From Streptomyces tuirus (GTDB taxonomy: Bacteria > Actinomycetota > Actinomycetes > Streptomycetales > Streptomycetaceae), in the NCBI RefSeq assembly GCF_014701095.1, contig NZ_AP023439.1:6746001-6810000 (forward strand): a stretch of 64,000 nt of DNA. The letters are read 5' to 3'. The notes under the pieces were generated by a model that ran no database searches, was not told where the DNA came from, and was given only the letters and a program-made list of their open reading frames with translations. How positions within the stretch are numbered: the first letter of the stretch is position 1; each line of letters begins with the position of its first letter. Of the stretch, positions 51,484-60,237 are shown piece by piece. The position numbers and the translations under genes are program-made.

Positions 51484-54264
51484 TTGACGACGGGGGAAGA
51501 GGACTGCTTCGAGAGCCTCGCGCACAGTCTCGTACGGGCGCTCGACGCATGGGCCGCGTGCGTGGACGGCGCGGTGTCGAAGGGGCGACCGGCGCGCAAG
51601 GCGTTGGTCAGGTTATTGGAGCAGGAGCGGGACACACCGGAGTGGGCGGCGCGCGCCCCCATCGACGGGCCCCTGCTGTCGTACTGGCTCCGCGGTCGTG
51701 GGCAGTTGCTTCCTGGCACCAAACACAACCGGCTCCCCGGTGTCGAGGACAGCGCGGCCGTCGCTCGAGCGCTGAAGGCGCAGGCACCCGGCAACGCCGA
51801 ACGGTTGCCCGCCATCGGCCGCGAGATCTCCCATCTGGCAGCCAGGCTTCAGTTGACGGCAGGACGCGGGTGGCGCCGTCGGATCGGCGAGAGCAGCTTC
51901 GTCCAGGCGGGCGAGACCGGCGCCCTGCCGCAACAGCGCGGTGACCGGGGACGGCGGGACACGCGTGCTGACGATGCCGCGCATGTGCCCGCCCCGCGCA
52001 CTCCTGTCGGGCACAGCATGGAGCGGGCGACCAGCTTTGTCGGCCGGACAGCCGAGCTCGTCGCGGGCAGCGCGCTGATCGAACGCGGCCGCCTCGTCAC
52101 GCTCGTCGGAGTTGGAGGTGTGGGCAAGACCCGGCTGGCCCAGCGCCTGACCCGGGACGTGGCACATCGCTTCGAGGACGGCGTCTACTGCGTGGAGCTG
52201 GCCGATCTCCAGCACGGGCATTCCGTGGCGGCGACAGTCACCGCGGCATTCGGTCTCCAAGTCTCGGCCGAGCTGGATCCGTTGCGCGAGCTTGCCACCG
52301 CGTTGCAGGGACGCGGGGTGCTCCTGCTCCTCGACAACTGCGAGCATCTGCTGGACGGGTGTGCCCGGACCGTTCGAACGCTGCTGGCCCTGCTGCCGCG
52401 ACTCCGCGTCATCGCCACCAGCCGTCAGCCCCTCGACATCGGCGAAGAGCACGTGCTGCGGGTGATGCCCCTGGACGTTCCCCTGATGAGCGACGAGAGC
52501 CGGAGGCGGAAGGACGCCACAGGGCGGATCTGTCCGGAAACCTCAGCCGTCACCCTCTTCACAGACCGAGCCGAGGCCGCTTGTCCCGGATTCCGGGTGA
52601 CCAGCGCCAACCGGGCGGCGGTCATTCAGGTATGCCGCATGCTGGACGGCCTGCCCCTGGCACTTGAGATCGCCGCGCGCCGGCTGCGCACGCTGACGCT
52701 GGAGGAACTCGCGCAGCGGATCGAGCACCGGTTTCGCCTGCTCGGTCCGGGAGGCGGTGAGCGCACCGCGCATCCGCGACACCGCGCACTGCGTGCCCTG
52801 TTCGACTGGAGCTGGGACCTGTGCACCGATGACGAACGGGCCGCCTGGCAACAACTGTCGCTGTGTGCCGGGGGAGTGCTGCTGACTGATGCCGAGCAGC
52901 TCTGCGGGGCCACCTTCACGCACGGAACGCGGGCTCCGGTCGGCGACCGTGCTGTCGACGCCTTCGCAACCCTGTCCGGACTCGTGGACAAGTCCCTCGT
53001 CAGCAGGGTGGACGTGGGCGGTCACACCCGGCTCCACATGCTTGAGACGGTCCGCGCCTACGGGCTGGAGCGTCTCAGGGAGAGCGACCACGCGCAGCAT
53101 GCCGTGCGCCGCCACCGCGCCTACTTCCTCGATCTCGCGGCGCGCGCGGGAGCCGCCTACGGTTCCGCCGAGCAGGCCAACTGGTTGCGGCGGTTGCGCC
53201 CCGAGCACCCCAACCTGCGACAGATCGTCACTGCGGTCCCGCCGGCCGGGGAGCCCGCCGACGCCGTCCTGCGTGCGGCCCAGGGCTTCTGGCTGCACTG
53301 TCTGACGTCGGGCAGGGTGGGCGAAGGCGCTCACTGGATGCAGAAGATCATCGACCGTCACCCATGCCCGTCCGAGTCGCCGGGAGCGGTCCTGCCCTGG
53401 TGCCGCGCCGCATGGGTCGCCGGCTTCCTGCTGCTGATGCACGGCGACCGCGACAACGCCGACCGAGTGATCGACCTGGCGGATCAGCAGCTGGCAGACC
53501 TGTCCGCCTCACCCGGCCCGTCGGACGTGACGGCGGACGAAGGGGAGCGGGCCGAGCTTGCCGCCGCCTTCCTTCAACTGCGAGGGCTGGCGGCCCTCAT
53601 GGAACAGGACATCCCCCAGGCTTCCGCGTACGCCCTGTCCTCACTGACCGCCGGGCGGTGGTCGACGATGCTGCTGACTCAGCCACAGTGTCTTGCTCAA
53701 CTCGGTCTCGCCGCGGTGATGCAAGGAGACCGCGTGCGGGCCCTTTCCCTGCTGGAGGAAGCCCTCGCCATCTCCGCGTCGCGCGGTGACACGTGGCACC
53801 GGTGCTACCTGCTGTGGATCCTCGCCATCATCCACGGAGAGGCCGGGGAGTTTCCGGAGGCCCTCGGTCTTCTGCGGTGTGCCCTCCGGCTCGTGGAGGA
53901 GATCGAGGAGCGCATGGGAGAGGCGGTACTGGGCGACACCCTCGCCTGGCTGCTCGCCTCGCAGGGCGACGCCCGCTCGGCAGCACTTGTGCTCGGAGCT
54001 GTGGACCGCGTGTGGAAACCCTCCGGCGTTCCCCGGCATTTCGGATTCGCTCATATGGCCGCCCACCGTCGGCGAGCCGTGGAACAGGTACGTCAGATGC
54101 TCGGGGAGACGGCCTACACGCACGTCTACCGGGAGGGTCAACGACTCGCTCTGCGCGAAGTGCTGGAAACCGCCTTCGCCGGACACGGGGCACTCGACGG
54201 ACGCCACACACGGTGGCCCGACAAGGGCATCGGCTCCGGGCGGACACTGCACCTGCCCAAATAG
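51484..54264 (+). CDS. large STAND/NB-ARC ATPase regulator
   Basis: A 926-aa protein of the AfsR/LuxR-LAL-like STAND class. Residues 1-185 form an N-terminal region without a recognisable SARP or LuxR DNA-binding domain. The NB-ARC ATPase covers about 190-480 with P-loop VGVGGVGKTRLAQRL, Walker B LLLLDNCEHLLD, ATSRQPL and GLPLALEIAARRL. A helical TPR-like region follows to the end, with no C-terminal HTH. It may act through protein contacts or the N-terminal region. The TTG start at 51484 is weak. Codon 44 is TTA (51613-51615), so bldA control is likely. Confidence 0.82.
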   Translation: MTTGEEDCFESLAHSLVRALDAWAACVDGAVSKGRPARKALVRLLEQERDTPEWAARAPIDGPLLSYWLRGRGQLLPGTKHNRLPGVEDSAAVARALKAQAPGNAERLPAIGREISHLAARLQLTAGRGWRRRIGESSFVQAGETGALPQQRGDRGRRDTRADDAAHVPAPRTPVGHSMERATSFVGRTAELVAGSALIERGRLVTLVGVGGVGKTRLAQRLTRDVAHRFEDGVYCVELADLQHGHSVAATVTAAFGLQVSAELDPLRELATALQGRGVLLLLDNCEHLLDGCARTVRTLLALLPRLRVIATSRQPLDIGEEHVLRVMPLDVPLMSDESRRRKDATGRICPETSAVTLFTDRAEAACPGFRVTSANRAAVIQVCRMLDGLPLALEIAARRLRTLTLEELAQRIEHRFRLLGPGGGERTAHPRHRALRALFDWSWDLCTDDERAAWQQLSLCAGGVLLTDAEQLCGATFTHGTRAPVGDRAVDAFATLSGLVDKSLVSRVDVGGHTRLHMLETVRAYGLERLRESDHAQHAVRRHRAYFLDLAARAGAAYGSAEQANWLRRLRPEHPNLRQIVTAVPPAGEPADAVLRAAQGFWLHCLTSGRVGEGAHWMQKIIDRHPCPSESPGAVLPWCRAAWVAGFLLLMHGDRDNADRVIDLADQQLADLSASPGPSDVTADEGERAELAAAFLQLRGLAALMEQDIPQASAYALSSLTAGRWSTMLLTQPQCLAQLGLAAVMQGDRVRALSLLEEALAISASRGDTWHRCYLLWILAIIHGEAGEFPEALGLLRCALRLVEEIEERMGEAVLGDTLAWLLASQGDARSAALVLGAVDRVWKPSGVPRHFGFAHMAAHRRRAVEQVRQMLGETAYTHVYREGQRLALREVLETAFAGHGALDGRHTRWPDKGIGSGRTLHLPK

Positions 54265-54330
54265 CAACTAAGCAACTGATCAGCATCAGTCCCTGGACAT
54301 TCCGAAACGGATCGGTGCCCGAGGGCGCGT

Positions 54331-55164
54331 CTAGCCCGCGGTGTGTGGCTCCGCAACCCGGGCCAGGATGCCGCGGGCCCGCTCCACTACCGGCTTGTCG
54401 ACCATGTGGCCGTCCACGGTCGTGACCGACTCCCCGGCGTCGACGACGGCCCTGGCCCACCTGATTTCGCTGTCGGTGGGGGCGAATCCGTCGGATACCG
54501 GACCGATCTGGGCGGGATGGATGCACAGTTTGCCAGTGAAGCCCAGACGGCGGGCGTGCCCAGTGTCGGAGGCGAGAGCGCCCAGGTCGCGTACGGCGGT
54601 GGTGACGCCGTCCACCGGCGGCAGGATGCCGGCTGCCGCCGAGGCGAGTACCACCCGGCTGCGGGCGTACGTCAGGGCCAGGCTGTCATCGGGGGCGACG
54701 CCGAGTTGGGCGGCCAGGTCGACGTTGCCGAAGGCGAGTCGCACGACTCCCCGAACGGAGGCCACATCGTGTGCCCGCTCGACGCCAAGTGCCGTCTCGA
54801 CGAGTGGAATCAGAGGGCAATGCCCGGCGGTGCGTGAGGCGATCTCGCCGAGCACGGCGGGGTCCTCGGCCTTCGGCACCATCACCGTGCAGCCGCGCTC
54901 GGCGGCCATGGCGAGGTCCGCCTCGAACCAGGGGGTACCCGGCGCGTTGAGGCGTACGACAGTCCGATCGTCCAGGCCAGGCCAGTCGGCGGCAGCCTGC
55001 CGGGCCTGCTCCTTCTGGTCGGCGGCGACGGCGTCTTCCAGGTCGACGATGACGAGGTCGGTGCCGGAATGGACGGCCTTGTCGAAGCGGTCGGGGCGGT
55101 CGCCCGGAACGAAGAGCAGCGTGCGGGCGGCGGCGACGAGCCGGGACTTCTCGGGCATGCTCAT
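54331..55164 (-). CDS. CitE-like CoA lyase (HpcH/HpaI aldolase family)
   Basis: A 277-aa CitE/citramalyl-CoA lyase-like enzyme with LLFVPGDRPDRFDKAVHSGT, VIVDLEDAVAADQK, VVRLNAPGTPWFEADL, MVPKAED, LVETALGV and GKLCIHPAQI. It cleaves a 3-hydroxyacyl-CoA; beside a FAS1-like MaoC hydratase and a class III CoA-transferase the best guess is (S)-citramalyl-CoA to acetyl-CoA and pyruvate. It overlaps the hydratase gene by 4 bp, so the two are coupled. Confidence 0.85.
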   Translation of the reverse strand: MSMPEKSRLVAAARTLLFVPGDRPDRFDKAVHSGTDLVIVDLEDAVAADQKEQARQAAADWPGLDDRTVVRLNAPGTPWFEADLAMAAERGCTVMVPKAEDPAVLGEIASRTAGHCPLIPLVETALGVERAHDVASVRGVVRLAFGNVDLAAQLGVAPDDSLALTYARSRVVLASAAAGILPPVDGVTTAVRDLGALASDTGHARRLGFTGKLCIHPAQIGPVSDGFAPTDSEIRWARAVVDAGESVTTVDGHMVDKPVVERARGILARVAEPHTAG

Positions 55165-56030
55165 GCGAACGTCACCTCGGCGGTGGCATGCCGCGGGTCC
55201 CGGTGGGTGGCGGCCTGGAGCCGGACCGTGCCGCCGGACTCAGTGCCCTCGGCGACGAGGTGCTCACCGGCGAACACCGGCCGGCGCAGTCGGAACGAGA
55301 GCGAGCGCACTTGTCGTCCGGGTGCGTTGCGGCGGACCACGTCGAGCATGAGCAGGGCGAGCAGCGGGCCGTGCACGACGAGGCCGGGGTAGCCCTCCGT
55401 GTCCCGGCAGTAGGGGGCGTCGTAGTGGATCCGGTGGGCATTGGCGGTCAGGGCGCTGAGGCGGAAGAGCAGCATCGGATCAGGCTGAAGGCGCAGGTGC
55501 CAGGGGTTCTCGGCAACGGGGACCGAGCGCTCGTCGATGGCGGACGGGTGCTCTCCGGCGCCGCTGCGCCCGGAGCGGTAGACGATGTCCTGTTCTTCCA
55601 CCATGCACAGGCGGCCCGACTGGCGGAACTCCTGGCGTTCGGTCACGAAGAGCAGTTCGCCGGTGCGGCCCTGCTTGGGAGTGACGGCGGCGAGACTGCT
55701 GACGCGCTCGGCCGGTTCACCGAGGCGCAGCGGTTCGATGATGTCGCAGCGTCCGCCGGCGAACATGCGCTGTCGGTCGGGAACGGGCGGAAGGAACCGG
55801 GCGTCGCGCAGGTGACCGTCGGAGCCGAGTTCGCGCTGGGCGGGCCAGTGCAGGAAGTGAAACCACTGCCACAGCGGGGGCAGCGGATCGCCGGGCCGTG
55901 CGGCCGGACCGGGCAGGTCCAGGAGCGCGGACACGGCGGTGATGGGGGCCGGGTCCATGGGGTCGTGCGCGGTGACGGGGCCGGGGTTCCACGTCTCCAC
56001 GTAGGAGCTGAGCGGGGCGGCTGAAGGCAT
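55161..56030 (-). CDS. FAS1-like MaoC hydratase (itaconyl/mesaconyl-C4-CoA hydratase type)
   Basis: Double-hotdog hydratase of 289 aa. The C-terminal half holds LFRLSALTANAHRIHYDAPY and EGYPGLVVHGPLLALLML, the signature of the mesaconyl-C4-CoA / itaconyl-CoA hydratase group rather than of ordinary MaoC. It would hydrate itaconyl- or mesaconyl-CoA to citramalyl-CoA, the substrate of the adjacent lyase. The ATG at 56030 matches the family N-terminus; a longer frame runs into the transporter gene. It lies 20 bp behind the transporter. Confidence 0.82.
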   Translation of the reverse strand: MPSAAPLSSYVETWNPGPVTAHDPMDPAPITAVSALLDLPGPAARPGDPLPPLWQWFHFLHWPAQRELGSDGHLRDARFLPPVPDRQRMFAGGRCDIIEPLRLGEPAERVSSLAAVTPKQGRTGELLFVTERQEFRQSGRLCMVEEQDIVYRSGRSGAGEHPSAIDERSVPVAENPWHLRLQPDPMLLFRLSALTANAHRIHYDAPYCRDTEGYPGLVVHGPLLALLMLDVVRRNAPGRQVRSLSFRLRRPVFAGEHLVAEGTESGGTVRLQAATHRDPRHATAEVTFA

Positions 56031-56050
56031 GGTGGAGGCGACCTCGTGTT

Positions 56051-57427
56051 TCAGGAGAGCGGTGCGGTCTTCGACGGCCGCGGGGCCGCGGCGGAGGACT
56101 GAGTCGCATCGAGGTGAGAGGCCCGGGAAGGTTCCCTGACCAGCAGGGTGGCCAGGAACGTGAGGCCGACGCACCCGGTGACGTACCAGAAGAAGAGGTT
56201 CTCGTGCCCGGCGTTCTTCAGGGCGAGTGCGACGGGCTCGGTGAGGCCGCCGAACGTGGCGGTGACCAGTGCGTGCGGCAGGCCCACGCCGAGGGCTCGA
56301 ACCTTGGTGGGGAACATCTCGGCCTTGATGATGGCGGCCAGCGCGGAGTAGCCGGTGACGAAGGCCAGCGCGAGGGTCATGAGCAGGAAGGCCACCCAGG
56401 GGCTGCCGGTCCGGCCGAGAAGCGTCATCAGCGGCACGGTCAGCACCATGCAGCCGCCGGAGAAGGCGAACATGATGGGGCGGCGGCCGACGCGGTCGGA
56501 CAGGGCGCCGACGGCAGGCTGCAGCAGCATGTAGACGAACAGTGCGGCGAAGCCGATCACGGTGACCGTGGACTTCGGTATGCCGGCCGTGTTCACCAGG
56601 TACTTCTGCAAGTACGTGGTGTAGGTGTAGAAGGCGACCGTGCCGCCGATAGCGAGGCCGAACACCGCCAGAAGCTGGCGCGGGTATTCGGTGAACAGCG
56701 CGATCAGGCCCTTGCGTTCACGGGCATCGGGGCCCTGGACAGCCTTGCGGGCCTGTTCCCGCTCGAAGTGCTCCGACTCCTCCATGGTGCGGCGCAGATA
56801 CATCACGATCAGGCCGGCCGCGGCACCGATCACGAACGGGATGCGCCAGCCCCAGCTGTGCAGCTGGTCCTCGCTGAGCACGTTCTGCAGTCCGATCGCC
56901 ACGGCCAGAGCGGCGAGCTGGCCCATGACGATCGACACGTACTGGAAGCTGGAGTAGAAGCCGCGCCGTCCCGGGGGAGCGACTTCGGAGAGGTAGGAGG
57001 CGCTCGACCCGAACTCGCCGCCGACGGACAGGCCCTGGGCCAGCCGGGCCAGGACCAGGAGGGCAGGGGCCCAGAAGCCGATGGCGTCATGTCCGGGCGC
57101 GAGGGCGATGGTCAGTGACCCGGCGCTCATCAGGGTGACCGACAGGGTCAGCGCCCGCCGCCTGCCGAAGCGGTCGGCGTAGGCGCCGAGCAGCCAGCCG
57201 CCGAGGGGACGCATCAGGAAGCCAACGGCGAATACGACTGCCGTGGAGAGCAGTTGGGCTGTCTGGTTCCCTTCGGGGAAGAAGACGGACGCGAAGTAGA
57301 TGCTGAAGGTTGCGTAGGCGAACCAGTCGTACCACTCGACCAGGTTGCCCAGACAGCCACGCATGACGTTCGTGGTGACGCGTTTGCGGTCGTGCGTGGG
57401 TGGTGCGGGGGTGCGGCTCTGCGACAT
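56051..57427 (-). CDS. MHS-family MFS transporter (carboxylate/H+ symporter type)
   Basis: Twelve-helix major facilitator of 458 aa in the metabolite:H+ symporter family (KgtP, ProP, ShiA relatives): GNLVEWYDWFAYATFSIYFA, GWLLGAYADRFGRRRALTL, LARLAQGLSVGGEFGSSASYL and LSDRVGRRPIMF. It heads the run transporter-hydratase-lyase, which suggests uptake of the dicarboxylate degraded by them. The ATG at 57427 has GGAGC upstream. Confidence 0.88.
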   Translation of the reverse strand: MSQSRTPAPPTHDRKRVTTNVMRGCLGNLVEWYDWFAYATFSIYFASVFFPEGNQTAQLLSTAVVFAVGFLMRPLGGWLLGAYADRFGRRRALTLSVTLMSAGSLTIALAPGHDAIGFWAPALLVLARLAQGLSVGGEFGSSASYLSEVAPPGRRGFYSSFQYVSIVMGQLAALAVAIGLQNVLSEDQLHSWGWRIPFVIGAAAGLIVMYLRRTMEESEHFEREQARKAVQGPDARERKGLIALFTEYPRQLLAVFGLAIGGTVAFYTYTTYLQKYLVNTAGIPKSTVTVIGFAALFVYMLLQPAVGALSDRVGRRPIMFAFSGGCMVLTVPLMTLLGRTGSPWVAFLLMTLALAFVTGYSALAAIIKAEMFPTKVRALGVGLPHALVTATFGGLTEPVALALKNAGHENLFFWYVTGCVGLTFLATLLVREPSRASHLDATQSSAAAPRPSKTAPLS

Positions 57428-57489
57428 GCGAAGCTCCGTTGCTCTTGTCGCCCGGGGAGAGGGAACGCGGCTCGGACGGGGTGTCCTCA

Positions 57490-57662
57490 ACACCACCGAA
57501 GGGGCGCCAGATGGCTGTTGGCGACGGCTTCGTCCTCGTCGGTGAAGGGGATGACCGCGAGACGGAGTCGAAGACCTCCTCCTGGGCGATGCCGAGGCAG
57601 TCGAGCACCTCGGCGTGCTGGGCGGGTGTCATGACGGGCCCGACCTGGGTGTTCTCGTCCAT
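57490..57662 (-). pseudogene. aldehyde dehydrogenase C-terminal fragment, frameshifted
   Basis: Minus-strand reading gives TQVGPVMTPAQHAEVLDCLG, IAQEEVFDS, then after a frameshift AVIPFTDEDEAVANSHLAP, and in the third frame PFGGV. These are consecutive ALDH blocks (TQVGPV..., AQEEIFGPVLAVIPF..., PFGG) with the middle deleted. It is a fossil gene between the LysR regulator and the transporter. The rest of 57428-57897 shows nothing else. Confidence 0.7.
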
Positions 57663-57897
57663 CGGAAGGTTCGGCTCATCCGTGGCGACCTCCGTCCACT
57701 CGGTGGCTCACGTGCCCCACATCATGAGCAGTGATGCAGCCAGCTGAACAATAGAAATGCGTGATGGGACCATGTCCGCATCGCATGGAGGGGGCGAGAG
57801 CAGGACGCGGCCGGAGCCATCACCCGGAACAGGTAAGGGCTCGGTCGGCCCGCCGCGGCGGGAGTGGAATCGGGCATCCTCGGGTGACGGGGCGCCG

Positions 57898-58851
57898 TCA
57901 CCCGTCCGCCGCGGCGTCTTCGGATGTCTGCAATTCGGCGGAAGGCCATTGCTCCTGCGAGACGGCCGTCGTGATCCGGCCGACCAACGCCCGGGCGACG
58001 ACCGCGACGGCCGGGGGCACGCGTCCGTACCGGGCGGTCCCCAGGACGATCGACCGCCAGACGTCGGGCTCACACAGGGGTGCGGCGCTGAGGCTGCCGT
58101 TCGCCACGTCCTCGGCGATGCCGACGCCGGGCAGGATCGTCCAGCCGTGTCCCGCCAGGACCAGCTGTTTCTGTACACGCATCGAGTTGGTCTGCACAGT
58201 GACCCCCATGGTGCTGTCCGACCGGGCCGCCGCCGCGTCGATCAGCGTGCGCAAGGCATGGCCCGAGGCCGGCATGACCAGGGGGTGCGCCGCTACCTCC
58301 GCGAACGCCACCGGCTTGTCGGCGCGCAGACCGGCCGATGCGGGCGCGACCGCCCACAGGCGCTCCCGTACCAAGGGCCGGGCGTTGAGCGACGGGGTGT
58401 TGTCCAGGTTGTAGAGCAGCGTGAGGTCGAGGTCGCCCTCGTCGAGCCATTGCTGAAGATGACCGGAGTAGCCGGTCATCAGACGCAGATCCACCCCGGG
58501 ATGCGCTCTGCCGACAGTCGCGACCAGCTGCTCGGCGAGAAGATCGCTCGTACTCTCCAGCAGGCCGACGGTGACGATGCCGGTCACTTGCCCGGAGCGG
58601 GGCTGAACCTCGGCTCGCGCCCGCTCCAGTTCGCTCAGGGCCCTGCGAGCCCGGTCGACCATGATCTGGCCGGCGTCGGTGGGGCGCATGCCCTGCCTGG
58701 TGCGCTGGAAGAGGGGGACGCCGAGTTCCTCCTCAAGGGTGCGGATCTGCCTGGTGACCGCGGGCTGCACCAGGTGCAGCAGCTCGGCCGCGCGCGTGAC
58801 GCTGCCCACCTCGGCCACCGTGACCAGCGCCTTCAGCTGCTTGACGTCCAT
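57898..58851 (-). CDS. LysR-family transcriptional regulator
   Basis: LTTR of 317 aa: winged HTH at residues 1-65 (LKALVTVAEVGSVTRAAELL, VQPAVTRQIRTLEEELGVPL) and a two-lobe effector domain. It is divergent from the CoA-transferase and upstream of the transporter operon, so it probably activates both in response to the pathway substrate or its CoA ester. The ATG at 58851 fits the family. Confidence 0.92.
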   Translation of the reverse strand: MDVKQLKALVTVAEVGSVTRAAELLHLVQPAVTRQIRTLEEELGVPLFQRTRQGMRPTDAGQIMVDRARRALSELERARAEVQPRSGQVTGIVTVGLLESTSDLLAEQLVATVGRAHPGVDLRLMTGYSGHLQQWLDEGDLDLTLLYNLDNTPSLNARPLVRERLWAVAPASAGLRADKPVAFAEVAAHPLVMPASGHALRTLIDAAAARSDSTMGVTVQTNSMRVQKQLVLAGHGWTILPGVGIAEDVANGSLSAAPLCEPDVWRSIVLGTARYGRVPPAVAVVARALVGRITTAVSQEQWPSAELQTSEDAAADG

Positions 58852-58924
58852 CCGGCATCACCCTCCTCAACGCATCCGCAGCGCGTATGGCGTCATCAAA
58901 AATCGCTATTTCACTTAGCCGGGA

Positions 58925-58936
58925 ATGAATGTTCAT
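58925..58936 (+). promoter_or_regulatory. candidate LysR operator palindrome
   Basis: ATGAATGTTCAT (ATGAA-TG-TTCAT) sits in an unusually AT-rich part (58894-58945) of the 131-bp spacer between the LysR gene and the CoA-transferase, where an autoregulatory LTTR site is expected. Confidence 0.45.
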
Positions 58937-58982
58937 GATGGTACGCCAGTCCGGGTCAACGACACCTTCCGGAGGTCGACAC

Positions 58983-60194
58983 ATGGCCGACAATTCAGCG
59001 CCGCCCGCCGGTGGTCTCCCCTTGTCCGGCGTCACCGTCGTGAGTATCGAGCAGGCGGTGGCCGCACCCTTCGCCACCCGTCAGCTCGCCGATCTCGGCG
59101 CACGGGTGATCAAGGTGGAGCGGCCGGGTGGGGGCGACTTCGCCCGCCGCTACGACACGACGGTGCACGGCGAGTCCAGCTACTTCGTGTGGCTCAACCG
59201 CTCGAAGGAGTCGGTGACGCTCGACCTGAAGTCCGAAGAGGGACGCGAAGTCCTGGAACGACTTCTGGCGCAGGCGGACGTGTTCGTCCAGAATCTCGCC
59301 CCCGGTGCCGCGGCCCGCATGGGCCTGGGTGCACACGACCTGGCGCGGCGGTTCCCCTCGCTGATCCCGTGCTCGATCTCCGGATACGGCACGAGCGGCC
59401 CCTGGGCCGACCGCAAGGCGTACGACCTGCTCGTCCAGTGCCAGACCGGCCTTGTCTCCCTCACCGGAAGCGCTGAGGAAGCAGCCCGTGTGGGTGTGTC
59501 GATCGCCGACATCGCCGCCGGCATGTACGCGTACAGCGGCATCCTCACCGCCCTGCTCACGCGGGCCACACAGGGCTCCGTCCGGGCCGTCGAGGTCTCG
59601 CTGTTCGAGGCGCTGGCGGAGTGGATGGGCCAGCCCGCCTACTACACGGCGTACAACGGCGCTCAGCCCCCGAGGGCCGGGACCCAGCACGCCACCATCG
59701 CCCCCTACGGCACCTACACCGCCGCCGACGGCACGGACGTCCTTCTCTCCGTGCAGAACGAACGCGAATGGGCTGCCCTGTGCGAGCACTTCCTGGATAC
59801 CCCCGGGCTGATCGACGACCCGCGCTTCGCCACCGGGTCCGCACGCGTCAGCCATCGCCGGGAACTGAACGCCATTCTGGCGGAGCGTGTCGCCGCCTCG
59901 GACGGCGAGGACGTGATGAAGCTGCTGGACACGATCGGCATCGCCAACGCGCCGGTCAACGACGTCAAACAGTTCCTCGACCATCCCGTACTCGCCGGTC
60001 GGGACCGCTGGCGCCAGGTTCGGATCCCGGGCGGTGAGACCGTCGCGGCCCTACTGCCGCCGGTGGACCTGACCGGCACCACTCCGCGCATGGATGCCGT
60101 CCCTGCCCTCGGCGAGCACACCGAGCAGATCCTCATCCAGCTCGGATACGACACCACCCGGATCGACGCGATGCGAACCGCCGGCGCCGTCTGA
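58983..60194 (+). CDS. class III (CaiB/BaiF) CoA-transferase
   Basis: Family III CoA-transferase of 403 aa. N-terminal GVTVVSIEQAVAAPFATRQL, LGARVIKVERPGGGDFARRYD, LDLKSEEGREVLERLL and SGYGTSGPWADRKAYDLLVQ include the catalytic Asp of the AYDxxxQ motif. It would activate a dicarboxylate with succinyl-CoA; in this setting itaconate, mesaconate or citramalate. The ATG at 58983 follows GGAGGTCGAC. It is followed after 43 bp by the acyl-CoA dehydrogenase. Confidence 0.88.
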   Translation: MADNSAPPAGGLPLSGVTVVSIEQAVAAPFATRQLADLGARVIKVERPGGGDFARRYDTTVHGESSYFVWLNRSKESVTLDLKSEEGREVLERLLAQADVFVQNLAPGAAARMGLGAHDLARRFPSLIPCSISGYGTSGPWADRKAYDLLVQCQTGLVSLTGSAEEAARVGVSIADIAAGMYAYSGILTALLTRATQGSVRAVEVSLFEALAEWMGQPAYYTAYNGAQPPRAGTQHATIAPYGTYTAADGTDVLLSVQNEREWAALCEHFLDTPGLIDDPRFATGSARVSHRRELNAILAERVAASDGEDVMKLLDTIGIANAPVNDVKQFLDHPVLAGRDRWRQVRIPGGETVAALLPPVDLTGTTPRMDAVPALGEHTEQILIQLGYDTTRIDAMRTAGAV

Positions 60195-60237
60195 CGCTCG
60201 GAGCGAACACCGGCGTGAACCACAGCAAGGAGGCCCC

